This document shows positions 14,706 through 20,489 of a stretch of 21,777 nucleotides of DNA, piece by piece (the stretch's first letter is position 1; every line of letters begins with the position of its first letter). A program made the position numbers and the translations under genes. The notes beneath the pieces are model-generated. The model ran no database searches and had not been told where the DNA came from. It saw only the letters and a program-made list of their open reading frames with translations. The stretch lies in the IMG/VR virus record IMGVR_UViG_3300025137_000350, positions 1-21,777 of that record; one strand, written 5' to 3'. The stretch is from a virus.

Positions 14706-14952
14706 AGTTTATTATAGGTATGTTTAGTGTTTCGCTATTACTCGTTACATCAACTCTCTGTTGTGGCTTACCGTAAAAATATTCAAAGAATAATTTAACT
14801 GCCCATTGTTCTTTATTTTTTAAACCTATCTCTAAAGACTTTAAAGCATCAGGATTCATAGGAGTTAGATTTTCTATTAGCTTTTGTTCTTCTGCTTTGC
14901 CTTTACGCCCTGCACCCTCTCTTTTACCTCCGTTGTTTATTCGTTTATCCAT
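14683..14952 (-). CDS. terS: Terminase small subunit
   Basis: The 89-aa protein (from the ATG at 14950-14952) starts MDKRINNGGKREGAGRKGKA, the Gly/Arg-rich GGKREGAGRK block typical of small terminase subunits. It continues with a helix (NPDALKSLEIGLKNKEQWAV) and LFFEYFYGKPQQRVDVTS, another family hallmark. The small subunit recognises the viral DNA and loads the large subunit. An upstream TTG (14976) would extend it by eight residues (NNQSFSI), but the ATG puts the family pattern at the start, so I prefer it. It lies directly before terL, overlapping it, and after the promoter-like element at 14978-15014. Confidence 0.85.
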   Translation of the reverse strand: MDKRINNGGKREGAGRKGKAEEQKLIENLTPMNPDALKSLEIGLKNKEQWAVKLFFEYFYGKPQQRVDVTSNSETLNIPIINFVESETE

Positions 14953-14977
14953 AATTGAAAAAGATTGATTATTCAAA

Positions 14978-15014
14978 TCTATTATATAATAGAAATTAGT
15001 TGTATTCGTTTGGT
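14978..15014 (-). promoter_or_regulatory. Candidate phage late promoter, copy 1 (upstream of terS)
   Basis: On the minus strand ACCAAA (15014-15009) and, after 17 bases, TATTAT (14991-14986) match the boxes of the other copies. The core TCTATTATATAATAGA (14993-14978) is a perfect 16-base palindrome here. The upstream box lies inside the end of the ninB gene. It would launch terS-terL and the genes behind them. Confidence 0.55.
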
Positions 15015-15379
15015 AGCATTAATCTTATTCCTAACTCTGTCATAGCCCATATTCTTATTTGTTCTGCATAGACTTCAAATGCTTTAGTGTTTAGTGTTGC
15101 CGTACTTCCTATCTTGTTTATACCTACTTTCTTATCGTTTATCTCTAACATCTCCCATTCATTAAGAAACTTTGCCCTAAGTATATCATGCATTTCTTGT
15201 GGAAAATAGCCAAGTGAATTTCCTAATTCTTGCACAATACATTTCCAATAATAATTGTTTTGCATATTTGATCTATTATTTCTTTGTTTCTTTACATCAA
15301 CTATATAATCGTTTCCTAACTCCTTTAAATAGTTTATTAAACTTTGCTTGTCTTTATCATCCTTTATTACAAATTTCAT
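14996..15379 (-). CDS. ninB: NinB-like recombination protein
   Basis: The 127-aa protein resembles lambda NinB (Orf), a recombination mediator that binds SSB and single-stranded DNA. Visible family features are the KKQRNNRSNMQNNYYWKCIV segment (about 30-49), the ELGNSLGYFPQEMHDILRAK helix (about 51-70) and the WAMTELGIRLMLPNEYN C-terminus. It is in the same block as a NinG homologue and an SSB-like protein, as in lambda's recombination genes. It overlaps the preceding zinc-ribbon gene as TAATG. Its own end carries the upstream box of the terS promoter-like element. Confidence 0.7.
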   Translation of the reverse strand: MKFVIKDDKDKQSLINYLKELGNDYIVDVKKQRNNRSNMQNNYYWKCIVQELGNSLGYFPQEMHDILRAKFLNEWEMLEINDKKVGINKIGSTATLNTKAFEVYAEQIRIWAMTELGIRLMLPNEYN

Positions 15380-15612
15380 TAACTGGTAAATTTAGACTTA
15401 GTATCTTTCCACATTCTATCTTTGCTTTTGCTTAACGATGGTTCTGTTCTTTTAATACTAGGAAACCCTCCAAACTTATAAATCTCTTGCATATACTCTC
15501 CACATTCAGGACATTCAGTTCCTACATTAACTACTTTGCCATCTATCACTTTCATTACTACTCTACTTAATTCTTTTTGTATCTCACATTTGTTACATTG
15601 ATATTTTAACAT
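15379..15612 (-). CDS. Small zinc-ribbon protein (77 aa)
   Basis: The 77-aa product carries two CxxC knuckles, C6-C9 (QCNKCE) and C34-C37 (TECPECGE), spaced as in FmdB-like zinc ribbons; the rest is basic and probably disordered (PSLSKSKDRMWKDTKSK). It probably binds zinc and perhaps nucleic acid, but no function is assigned. Its ATG overlaps the stop of a 55-aa ORF (TATGTTAA) and its stop overlaps the ninB start. Confidence 0.7.
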   Translation of the reverse strand: MLKYQCNKCEIQKELSRVVMKVIDGKVVNVGTECPECGEYMQEIYKFGGFPSIKRTEPSLSKSKDRMWKDTKSKFTS

Positions 15613-15773
15613 ATAGCTTTTTTATTAAGTTCTATTCTTTGCTTACCATGTTCTTTTGTTCTTGTATCTTTTCTTCCTCTTGTACACCAAGATGTTTCAG
15701 GATATGAAAAACCAAACTGCATTATAAAAAGATTTGTTGTTTTAGAACAATATAATTTATTTCTTTTCGGCAT
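15606..15773 (-). CDS. Small protein of 55 aa filling a gap, unknown function
   Basis: The 160-base space between the DUF3310 gene and the zinc-ribbon gene is filled by a minus-strand ORF from ATG 15771-15773 to TAA 15606-15608. It begins MPKRNKLYCSKTTNLFIMQF, has YPETSWCTRGRKD near 24-36, and ends LNKKAIC. It is strongly basic, with three Cys. Its start overlaps the end of the DUF3310 gene and its stop overlaps the next ATG, the coupling style seen all through the window, so I think it is real. No family is recognised. Confidence 0.55.
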   Translation of the reverse strand: MPKRNKLYCSKTTNLFIMQFGFSYPETSWCTRGRKDTRTKEHGKQRIELNKKAIC

Positions 15774-15990
15774 TGTCTTTATTTAGTTTTAATTCTTCTA
15801 ACTCAAATTGTAAATGGTGTATTGCTTTTTCTATACATTCTTCAGGTCTGTTATGCTTAAAGTTTGCTCTTAATAAATATGTAACTGCATTTCCTATATT
15901 CCAACTAAGTTCCCAATCAGAGATAACTTTTCTAGCTTCATACTTATAATTTTTTCCTATGTAATAATTAGGTATTTTTTTATCTGCCAT
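15757..15990 (-). CDS. DUF3310 family protein
   Basis: The 77-aa product (ATG at 15988-15990) has the DUF3310 layout: a short PNYYIGKNYKYEARKVISDW strand-helix, then the conserved LSWNIGNAVTYLLRANFKH (roughly 27-45) and a helix ECIEKAIHHLQFELEEL. In many phages this small domain is part of, or sits near, nucleotide-metabolism genes, but its function is unknown. The frame opens a few codons earlier at a TTG (15999), but the ATG is preferred. It overlaps the upstream zinc-binding gene by 11 bases. Confidence 0.75.
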   Translation of the reverse strand: MADKKIPNYYIGKNYKYEARKVISDWELSWNIGNAVTYLLRANFKHNRPEECIEKAIHHLQFELEELKLNKDNAEKK

Positions 15991-16381
15991 ATTTCTCAAC
16001 TATTTGTCTTATTCCATGATAGCAATTATTTAAACAAGTTCCACAATTACTTGTAGGTTTATAATTTGTACCATGTATTGTATTATACAATTCAATCATT
16101 TTCTTTTTTACTGTTACGTTCTTTGCTACTCCTGTCTTTACATCATCCCAAATTAATAAACATTCTTCTATTAATTCTTCAGGTATGTGATCAGGTCTTT
16201 CTACTTCTGTTGTCTTACCCCAATATTTCTTTGGACACTCCATTACGGAAATTCTTGACTTGATTTTCATAAAACAACCACAAATTTTGCAATTTCCTGT
16301 AGGTTTAAAGTAATATACACATTCTCTGCATAATGCTATACGTTCTTGATACACCTCATCTTTGACAAAGAAATTACTCAT
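15980..16381 (-). CDS. Protein with two Cys-rich putative zinc-binding clusters (133 aa)
   Basis: The 133-aa product has a Cys cluster at C18, C21, C31, C34, C36 and C49 (RIALCRECVYYF, GNCKICGCFMK, MECPKKYW) and a second at C113, C116 and C120 (SNCGTCLNNCYHG), with an acidic helical linker between them. Both look like metal-binding knuckles, so a nucleic-acid or protein-binding role is plausible, but nothing catalytic is visible. It overlaps the sigma-like gene by eight bases and the DUF3310 gene by 11, so all three are translated together. Confidence 0.65.
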   Translation of the reverse strand: MSNFFVKDEVYQERIALCRECVYYFKPTGNCKICGCFMKIKSRISVMECPKKYWGKTTEVERPDHIPEELIEECLLIWDDVKTGVAKNVTVKKKMIELYNTIHGTNYKPTSNCGTCLNNCYHGIRQIVEKYGR

Positions 16382-16928
16382 CTAATAATTCTTCTTTTAA
16401 TATATTTCTTACTTTATCTATTGTAGTAAATAAACTATTCCTACTTATACCAGTTTTTTTTGCTAAAGAATCTAATGTATTTGATTCTCCATAATATAAC
16501 TCGAAAATCTTTTTATCATACCAACACAACTTATTTAATTCTTTTTCTATAAGTTCTATCTTATCATTTTGGTAAGTATCTACTTTTACATTTGGTAAGT
16601 TATAAATACTTTTATGAAAGTTATTTTTTGCAAATGAATAATTAGCAGTAGGTGTAACTAAGTTTCTGTAGTATTTTTTATACTTATAATAAAAAGGACT
16701 TCTTACAGATGTGTAACTTCTTTTTAAAACTACTGCACCATATTTTATAATACCATCCCTACCATCTTTTTCCCAAATACTTTTTAATTGATCAGGATTC
16801 ATAGAAAGAAAATAAAGCATTAACTCTTGTACTGCATTTTTTATTTCTGTTTCATTTTGTACAAGACCATAAGACATTTCTATAAACTTATCAGTTAGCT
16901 TTGATATTTCTATATAAATTTTATTCAT
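16374..16928 (-). CDS. Sigma-70-like transcription factor (phage sigma factor candidate)
   Basis: The 184-aa protein has a C-terminal helix-turn-helix like sigma-70 region 4: KLCWYDKKIFELYYGE (about 133-148), then TLDSLAKKTGISRNSLFTTI (about 151-170) and DKVRNILKEEL. The N-terminal half (TEIKNAVQELMLYFLSMNPD, about 27-46, then a basic aromatic KYKKYYRNL stretch near 82-90) could be a diverged region 2 that binds the -10 DNA, though the match is weak. Small sigma-like proteins are known in Bacteroidota prophages. It is the last regulator-like gene before the late genes, where five copies of a non-host promoter-like element occur, so it is the best candidate to read them. Whether it is a true sigma factor or a late activator of the ArpU/RinA type is open. 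Confidence 0.55.
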   Translation of the reverse strand: MNKIYIEISKLTDKFIEMSYGLVQNETEIKNAVQELMLYFLSMNPDQLKSIWEKDGRDGIIKYGAVVLKRSYTSVRSPFYYKYKKYYRNLVTPTANYSFAKNNFHKSIYNLPNVKVDTYQNDKIELIEKELNKLCWYDKKIFELYYGESNTLDSLAKKTGISRNSLFTTIDKVRNILKEELLDE

Positions 16929-17277
16929 TTACAAATTCTAATTCTGATAAATCTGTAACTAAATCCTCTAAATATTTATCTAATAAAACTTTGTATACTC
17001 TTATTGATTTTGCATTTCGTTTTGTTTCTAGTCCTGCAAAATACCCATTAGTCATAACTGATAAATTAATTGGTAGAATCATTAACCAATCATTCCAGTT
17101 ACCTATACCTACACTTTTACCATAACCATTATGATATTCAATAATTATATTAAATACCTCTTTAAAATTTTCAAACTTAGATTTTGTAGAACATTCTTTA
17201 ACAGATGATAACATTAAATTCATATACTCCGAAACTAAAATTTGATGTTTTGTACTAGAAAAAATTGGTTTTTCCAT
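16921..17277 (-). CDS. Protein of unknown function (118 aa)
   Basis: From the ATG at 17275-17277 the product is 118 aa; a TTG two codons earlier is less likely. It is helical with mixed charge. Visible parts are HQILVSEYMNLMLSSVKECS (roughly 11-30), FEVFNIIIEYHNGYGKSVGIG-like residues near 40-58 with the motif GIGNWNDWLMILPINL, and an acidic end SELEFVNE. No family is recognised. It lies between ninG and the sigma-like gene and overlaps the latter by eight bases. Confidence 0.6.
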   Translation of the reverse strand: MEKPIFSSTKHQILVSEYMNLMLSSVKECSTKSKFENFKEVFNIIIEYHNGYGKSVGIGNWNDWLMILPINLSVMTNGYFAGLETKRNAKSIRVYKVLLDKYLEDLVTDLSELEFVNE

Positions 17278-17298
17278 TATCAAATATAAATAAATTAA

Positions 17299-17709
17299 TT
17301 ATTCTATATTTTTTTCTTGTTTGATTTTATTAACAACTGATTTATAATAAGTTATCTTTTCTTCGTAATCACTTCTGCTAATTTTACAAATTGTATATCC
17401 TAATATAACTAATTCTTCAGAAACACCTTTGCCTAAATTTCTATCTAAAAATTGTCCAAATTTCCATTGTTCTCCATATTTAAAAATATTGCAACTTACA
17501 CATTGTGGAAAGCAGTTCATCTCATGAAAACGAGTAGCTAAATGTTTTCTACTTACAAAATGACCACATTGTAACTTTTTCCAATTATCTATAGTACCAC
17601 AAGTGCAGCATTGATTGTTACCATTATCATCTGCACCTCTTAATCTAATGTATAAACTAAACCATTTATCTAATTCTTTCTTTAACTTACTAATAGTCTT
17701 TAACCCCAT
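17299..17709 (-). CDS. ninG: NinG-like recombination nuclease
   Basis: The 136-aa protein matches the lambda NinG (Rap) pattern: a start helix KLKKELDKWFSLYIRLR (about 8-24), a Cys pair QCCTCG (33-38), then LQCGHFVSRKHLATRFHEMN (about 46-65) and QCVSCNIFKYG (69-79). GHF, the later His and the CxxC knuckles form the HNH-like metal centre that cuts branched or Holliday-type DNA. It is shorter than lambda NinG (about 200 aa), lacking a C-terminal extension. With the NinB and SSB-like proteins it forms a recombination set. It overlaps the upstream HTH gene by ten bases. Confidence 0.8.
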   Translation of the reverse strand: MGLKTISKLKKELDKWFSLYIRLRGADDNGNNQCCTCGTIDNWKKLQCGHFVSRKHLATRFHEMNCFPQCVSCNIFKYGEQWKFGQFLDRNLGKGVSEELVILGYTICKISRSDYEEKITYYKSVVNKIKQEKNIE

Positions 17710-17978
17710 ATTAATTTCTGTTCAAATATTGGTGTAGGTTTAAAATATAAGTATTTAGCTATAGTTGTTTTTTTACCAAATCTTGATTCTACTTTTAAAT
17801 CAGATGTATGTATATTATAACCATCTTTTTTTAATTTATATATAATATCGGCAAGTCTAGTAGCACCATATTCTTTTATAGCTTCCCAACTTGTAATATG
17901 TCCATAGTTTTTTAAATGCCATTTAATAGCATCCTTTTGTGTTTTAACTTGATCTTTAGTAATTTTAATTGTTTTCAT
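17700..17978 (-). CDS. Small helix-turn-helix DNA-binding protein (HTH_55-like)
   Basis: The 92-aa protein carries a compact winged-helix core: AIKWHLKNYGHITSWEAIKE (about 17-36), YGATRLADIIYKLKKDGYNI (about 37-56) and a wing with a basic KVESRFGKKTTIAKYLYF stretch. This is the common phage HTH form in which an IxSWEAIxEYG block precedes RLAxxIYxLKxxG. It probably binds DNA or RNA and may regulate early genes or aid recombination; the target is unknown. It begins one base after the methyltransferase stop. Confidence 0.75.
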   Translation of the reverse strand: MKTIKITKDQVKTQKDAIKWHLKNYGHITSWEAIKEYGATRLADIIYKLKKDGYNIHTSDLKVESRFGKKTTIAKYLYFKPTPIFEQKLIWG

Positions 17979-17979
17979 T

Positions 17980-18645
17980 TTAAAATAATTCAGTTTGATT
18001 AATATTTTCTTTTTTTACTATGCCTAACATTGTTTCAAATATTGTTTTACCTACTTCATAATCTACTAAGTTTCTTATAATTTTGATTTTAGATTGTTTT
18101 CCTTTATAAGTTAATAAAAATTCTTTTTTTATATTATGAAAATTACATAACTTATTAAATTCATCATTTGTTTGTCCACACATAATACCTTTTGCTTCTT
18201 TTCTATCTAAATTATAAGGTAAATTAAAATTAGTCCAATATAAATGTCTACCTCTTTTATGTGCAGATATAAGTGGTTCATAATATGGTATAACATTTTC
18301 AATTACATAATGACCTTTAAAATGTTCTTTTAAAAAAATTATTTCTTCATAAAGTTTCATTTCAGGATATTTAGGAATATAAAAATCTTGATTTTTTTGA
18401 GTTACTCTTACTTTACTATGTGTAGGACATGGTGGAGAACTCCATATAAAATCAAACTCTTTGTAATGATCTAGTAAGTATTGATGAGCATCTGCTACTA
18501 TTACTTTATCATTAGGAAATCTATCCTGGTATAATCTAGCACATTCAGGATCAAGTTCAACAGCTGTAACTTGTATATCTTCTTTAACTTCGTTCCACTT
18601 GTATCGGTTACCACCAAGACAAGCATATAAATTTAATATTTTCAT
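17980..18645 (-). CDS. DNA cytosine-5 methyltransferase (solitary, phage type)
   Basis: The 221-aa protein has the C5-methyltransferase motifs in order: motif I LNLYACLGGNRYKW (4-17), the VELDPECA acidic motif (about 29-36), motif IV SSPPCPTHS with the catalytic Cys (about 69-77), motif VI VIENV (about 114-118), and motif VIII-like GRHLYWTNF (about 132-140). The C-terminal VGKTIFETMLG resembles motif X, but with Lys where Asn is usual. Length is short for the family, with a small target-recognition region. There is no restriction gene beside it, so it probably protects phage DNA from host restriction. Its target is unknown. Short overlap or gap with neighbours places it in the same operon. 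Confidence 0.82.
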   Translation of the reverse strand: MKILNLYACLGGNRYKWNEVKEDIQVTAVELDPECARLYQDRFPNDKVIVADAHQYLLDHYKEFDFIWSSPPCPTHSKVRVTQKNQDFYIPKYPEMKLYEEIIFLKEHFKGHYVIENVIPYYEPLISAHKRGRHLYWTNFNLPYNLDRKEAKGIMCGQTNDEFNKLCNFHNIKKEFLLTYKGKQSKIKIIRNLVDYEVGKTIFETMLGIVKKENINQTELF

Positions 18646-19010
18646 TTTAATAATTTTAAAGGTTCTTGATAAAAAGGAACTTGTTTAGGATTTTTATTTA
18701 ATGTATGTACTTGATAATAAGCATCATTAATAGTTTTCTTATGACTTATTATAAACCTAAAAAATGTTCTAATATTTAAATAAGGATCAAAATCAGCATA
18801 CCTTACTCCTATGTGAAAAGAATCACATATTTGATTGATAGTCATACGTTTGAACCTATTCTCTTTTTGTAAATCCTCTGCAAATATTTTAGCAAGTGAT
18901 GCCATTGATTTAGGATCTGCTCTATGTCCTAACTCTACTGAAGTCTTAGCAATTAAGTCTAATACCTTAACTTCTAATTCTTTTATGTTTTCTTCTTGTA
19001 ATGTTTTCAT
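18642..19010 (-). CDS. Protein of unknown function (122 aa)
   Basis: The 122-aa product is helical. It starts with LEVKVLDLIAKTSVELGHRA (about 12-31), continues with PKSMASLAKIFAEDLQKENR, then RMTINQICDSFHIGVRYADF (about 55-74) and FFRFIISHKKTINDAYYQVH (about 83-102). The middle block could be a DNA- or protein-binding helix pair, but I recognise no family. Its position after the replication proteins and before the methyltransferase suggests a replication-associated job; a helicase-loading role is only speculation. It overlaps both neighbours by four bases (ATGA). Confidence 0.6.
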   Translation of the reverse strand: MKTLQEENIKELEVKVLDLIAKTSVELGHRADPKSMASLAKIFAEDLQKENRFKRMTINQICDSFHIGVRYADFDPYLNIRTFFRFIISHKKTINDAYYQVHTLNKNPKQVPFYQEPLKLLK

Positions 19011-19216
19011 AATTTTATATTTCTAATTAAATTTTCTTCTTCTAATTTTTCAAAAAATAAATCTTCTACTATTTCATCTAATTCTCTACATTCACTATCC
19101 CATATAATATCGTGCATCATACCATTTGTGTACCATTTAGAAATAATATTTAAAATTTGTAATTCAGTTAAATTTAAATCTTCTATAATGTTTTCATTAA
19201 AATCTAATTCTTTCAT
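19007..19216 (-). CDS. Small acidic protein of unknown function (69 aa)
   Basis: The 69-aa product is strongly acidic (many Asp and Glu), with a helical ITELQILNIISKWYTNG-like centre and a DSECRELDEIVEDLFFEKLE stretch (about 40-59). Acidic small phage proteins of this kind sometimes mimic DNA or inhibit host enzymes, but nothing here proves it. It overlaps the neighbouring genes by four bases each way (ATGA). No family is recognised. Confidence 0.5.
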   Translation of the reverse strand: MKELDFNENIIEDLNLTELQILNIISKWYTNGMMHDIIWDSECRELDEIVEDLFFEKLEEENLIRNIKL

Positions 19217-19377
19217 TTTCTATAGTTTTTTAATCTGTACTTTGGTGTAAGTTTTTTTAAATTAATACTCTTTTCAATTTGTCCACTATATTTAAAATAG
19301 TTATCAAATTCAATAATACTTCTTTTATATAACTTTTCTAAATAAATCTTTTGTCTTAATTCCTCTACTATATTCAT
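19213..19377 (-). CDS. Small basic protein of unknown function (54 aa)
   Basis: From the ATG at 19375-19377, which overlaps the upstream TGA as ATGA, the product is 54 aa. The frame is open back to a TTG at 19401, but that would overlap the replication-initiator gene by 28 bases, so I take the ATG. It is very basic (IYLEKLYKRSII near 11-22, KKLTPKYRLKNYRK at the end) with no known motif. It could bind nucleic acid or the preceding replication protein. Confidence 0.5.
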   Translation of the reverse strand: MNIVEELRQKIYLEKLYKRSIIEFDNYFKYSGQIEKSINLKKLTPKYRLKNYRK

Positions 19378-19976
19378 AATAACTCTTTTGCTTTTTGCCA
19401 AGCATCTATCTGTTGATCTAATTTAGATGTACTATTAAATTTTGGTTTATCCCATTTAGCAGAATTTTTTGACCACCTCTCCAATCTTAATTTAATTTCA
19501 AATGTTACCTGCTTTTGATACCTCATCTTCTTTTTACCCTCTGTCCAGTAATTAATAAAATCTTCTTTCATTTCTTTTGGATAATCAAAAAACATAACCT
19601 GATTAATAAATTTTTCTTTTATAGATATATTATTACTTGTAGTATTAATACTTGTACTAATACCTTTCATCTTTTCGTGTATAGGGCTATCCGTGTTTTT
19701 CGTGATACCTATACATCTTTTAATGATTTGCTTATTAGAATCTCTTTCTATCTTAATAACTATAAACCCATAATTTTTTAAATCTGATAACCAAGATGAT
19801 ACTGTGTTTTTATTTACATTGTACAATTCTGAAAAGTATTTGTTAGATGCAAAACAAAAACCAAACTTATTACTTAAAGCAGTTATTTCGCCATACAATA
19901 ACTTGGCATTTGGTTTTAAATCTGAATACCTTACGTTAGCAGGTATTATAGCATAATAGCTAGGATTATCTTTCAT
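19374..19976 (-). CDS. Replication initiator / replisome organiser-like winged-helix protein
   Basis: The 200-aa protein has an N-terminal winged helix typical of phage replication initiators and DnaD-like organisers: YYAIIPANVRYSDLKPNAKL (about 7-26), LYGEITALSNKFGFCFASNK (about 27-46) and FSELYNVNKNTVSSWLSDLK (about 48-67), followed by NYGFIVI. The linker (about 85-125) is Ser/Thr/Asn-rich. The C-terminal part (about 127-200) contains MKEDFINYWTEGKKKMRYQK and ERWSKNSAKWD, a pattern seen in phage replication proteins that recruit the helicase. The gene overlaps the DnaA domain-IV-like gene by ATGA, in the replication block. It may bind an origin inside its own gene, as in several phages, but no iterons stand out by eye. 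Confidence 0.7.
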   Translation of the reverse strand: MKDNPSYYAIIPANVRYSDLKPNAKLLYGEITALSNKFGFCFASNKYFSELYNVNKNTVSSWLSDLKNYGFIVIKIERDSNKQIIKRCIGITKNTDSPIHEKMKGISTSINTTSNNISIKEKFINQVMFFDYPKEMKEDFINYWTEGKKKMRYQKQVTFEIKLRLERWSKNSAKWDKPKFNSTSKLDQQIDAWQKAKELL

Positions 19977-20488
19977 AATGTTATTATATTAGTTTTGTAA
20001 TCATAATCTTTTAATGATTCCTTAATAATATTAATATTATTTGAAAAATCAAAATAGTTAGTATTTAATGTAAATAGTGCATCTCCACTTTTGATCTTAA
20101 TTTTAACCTGTGGTTTGACTACAGACTTAATACCTGCTATTTTTAAACAACTCATTAAATCCTCCCTTGTTTTAAAAATCTTTTTAGATACATCAATTTC
20201 TTTAAAAGAATTATATACAAGATTAAACATATCTCTATACTTTGGAAAAGATGAGTAATTGTACTTATGTTTTTTTTCGTAATGATAAATTAAACTCCTA
20301 TCTCTATTTAAAACTTTAGCTATAACTTTATAATGTATTTCTTTTTCTAACAAAGCAATTATAGATGCTACCATTCTAGGTATATGATACTCTTGCTTTC
20401 TAGTTTTATCAGCTAAAGAACCTTTATGCAACCCTACTAAACTTGTAGTAAGGTCGCATATGTTTATGAATTTTTCTGTATCAGTCAT
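19973..20488 (-). CDS. DnaA domain IV-like DNA-binding protein
   Basis: The product is 171 aa from the ATG at 20486-20488, one base after the SSB-like stop. A GTG 14 codons earlier would overlap the SSB-like gene by 41 bases and is not preferred. Residues about 20-75 resemble DnaA domain IV, which binds DnaA boxes: KTRKQEYHIPRMVASIIALL (about 28-47), a middle helix IHYKVIAKVLN, and RDRSLIYHYEKKH (about 60-72), comparable to the DnaA signature RDHSTV. There is no Walker A or AAA+ domain, so it is not a full DnaA. It could mark a phage origin or compete with host DnaA. It overlaps the replisome-organiser gene as ATGA. Confidence 0.6.
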   Translation of the reverse strand: MTDTEKFINICDLTTSLVGLHKGSLADKTRKQEYHIPRMVASIIALLEKEIHYKVIAKVLNRDRSLIYHYEKKHKYNYSSFPKYRDMFNLVYNSFKEIDVSKKIFKTREDLMSCLKIAGIKSVVKPQVKIKIKSGDALFTLNTNYFDFSNNINIIKESLKDYDYKTNIITL

Positions 20489-20489
20489 T

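Noticed and set aside
17281-17288. TATATTTG, a match to the Bacteroidota -7 box TANNTTTG, just before the 118-aa gene
   Set aside because: It is only four bases from the start codon and has no TTTG at the right distance upstream, so I did not call it a promoter.
17305-17325. ATCAAACAAG, similar to the upstream box of the late promoter element
   Set aside because: It codes for the end of NinG, and at the correct spacing downstream there is no TATTAT core.
19377-19401. Longer N-terminus for the 54-aa gene and similar TTG/GTG extensions (14976, 15999, 17283, 20530)
   Set aside because: A nearby ATG with TAATG/ATGA-type coupling or family alignment fits better than a TTG or GTG deeper inside the upstream gene.
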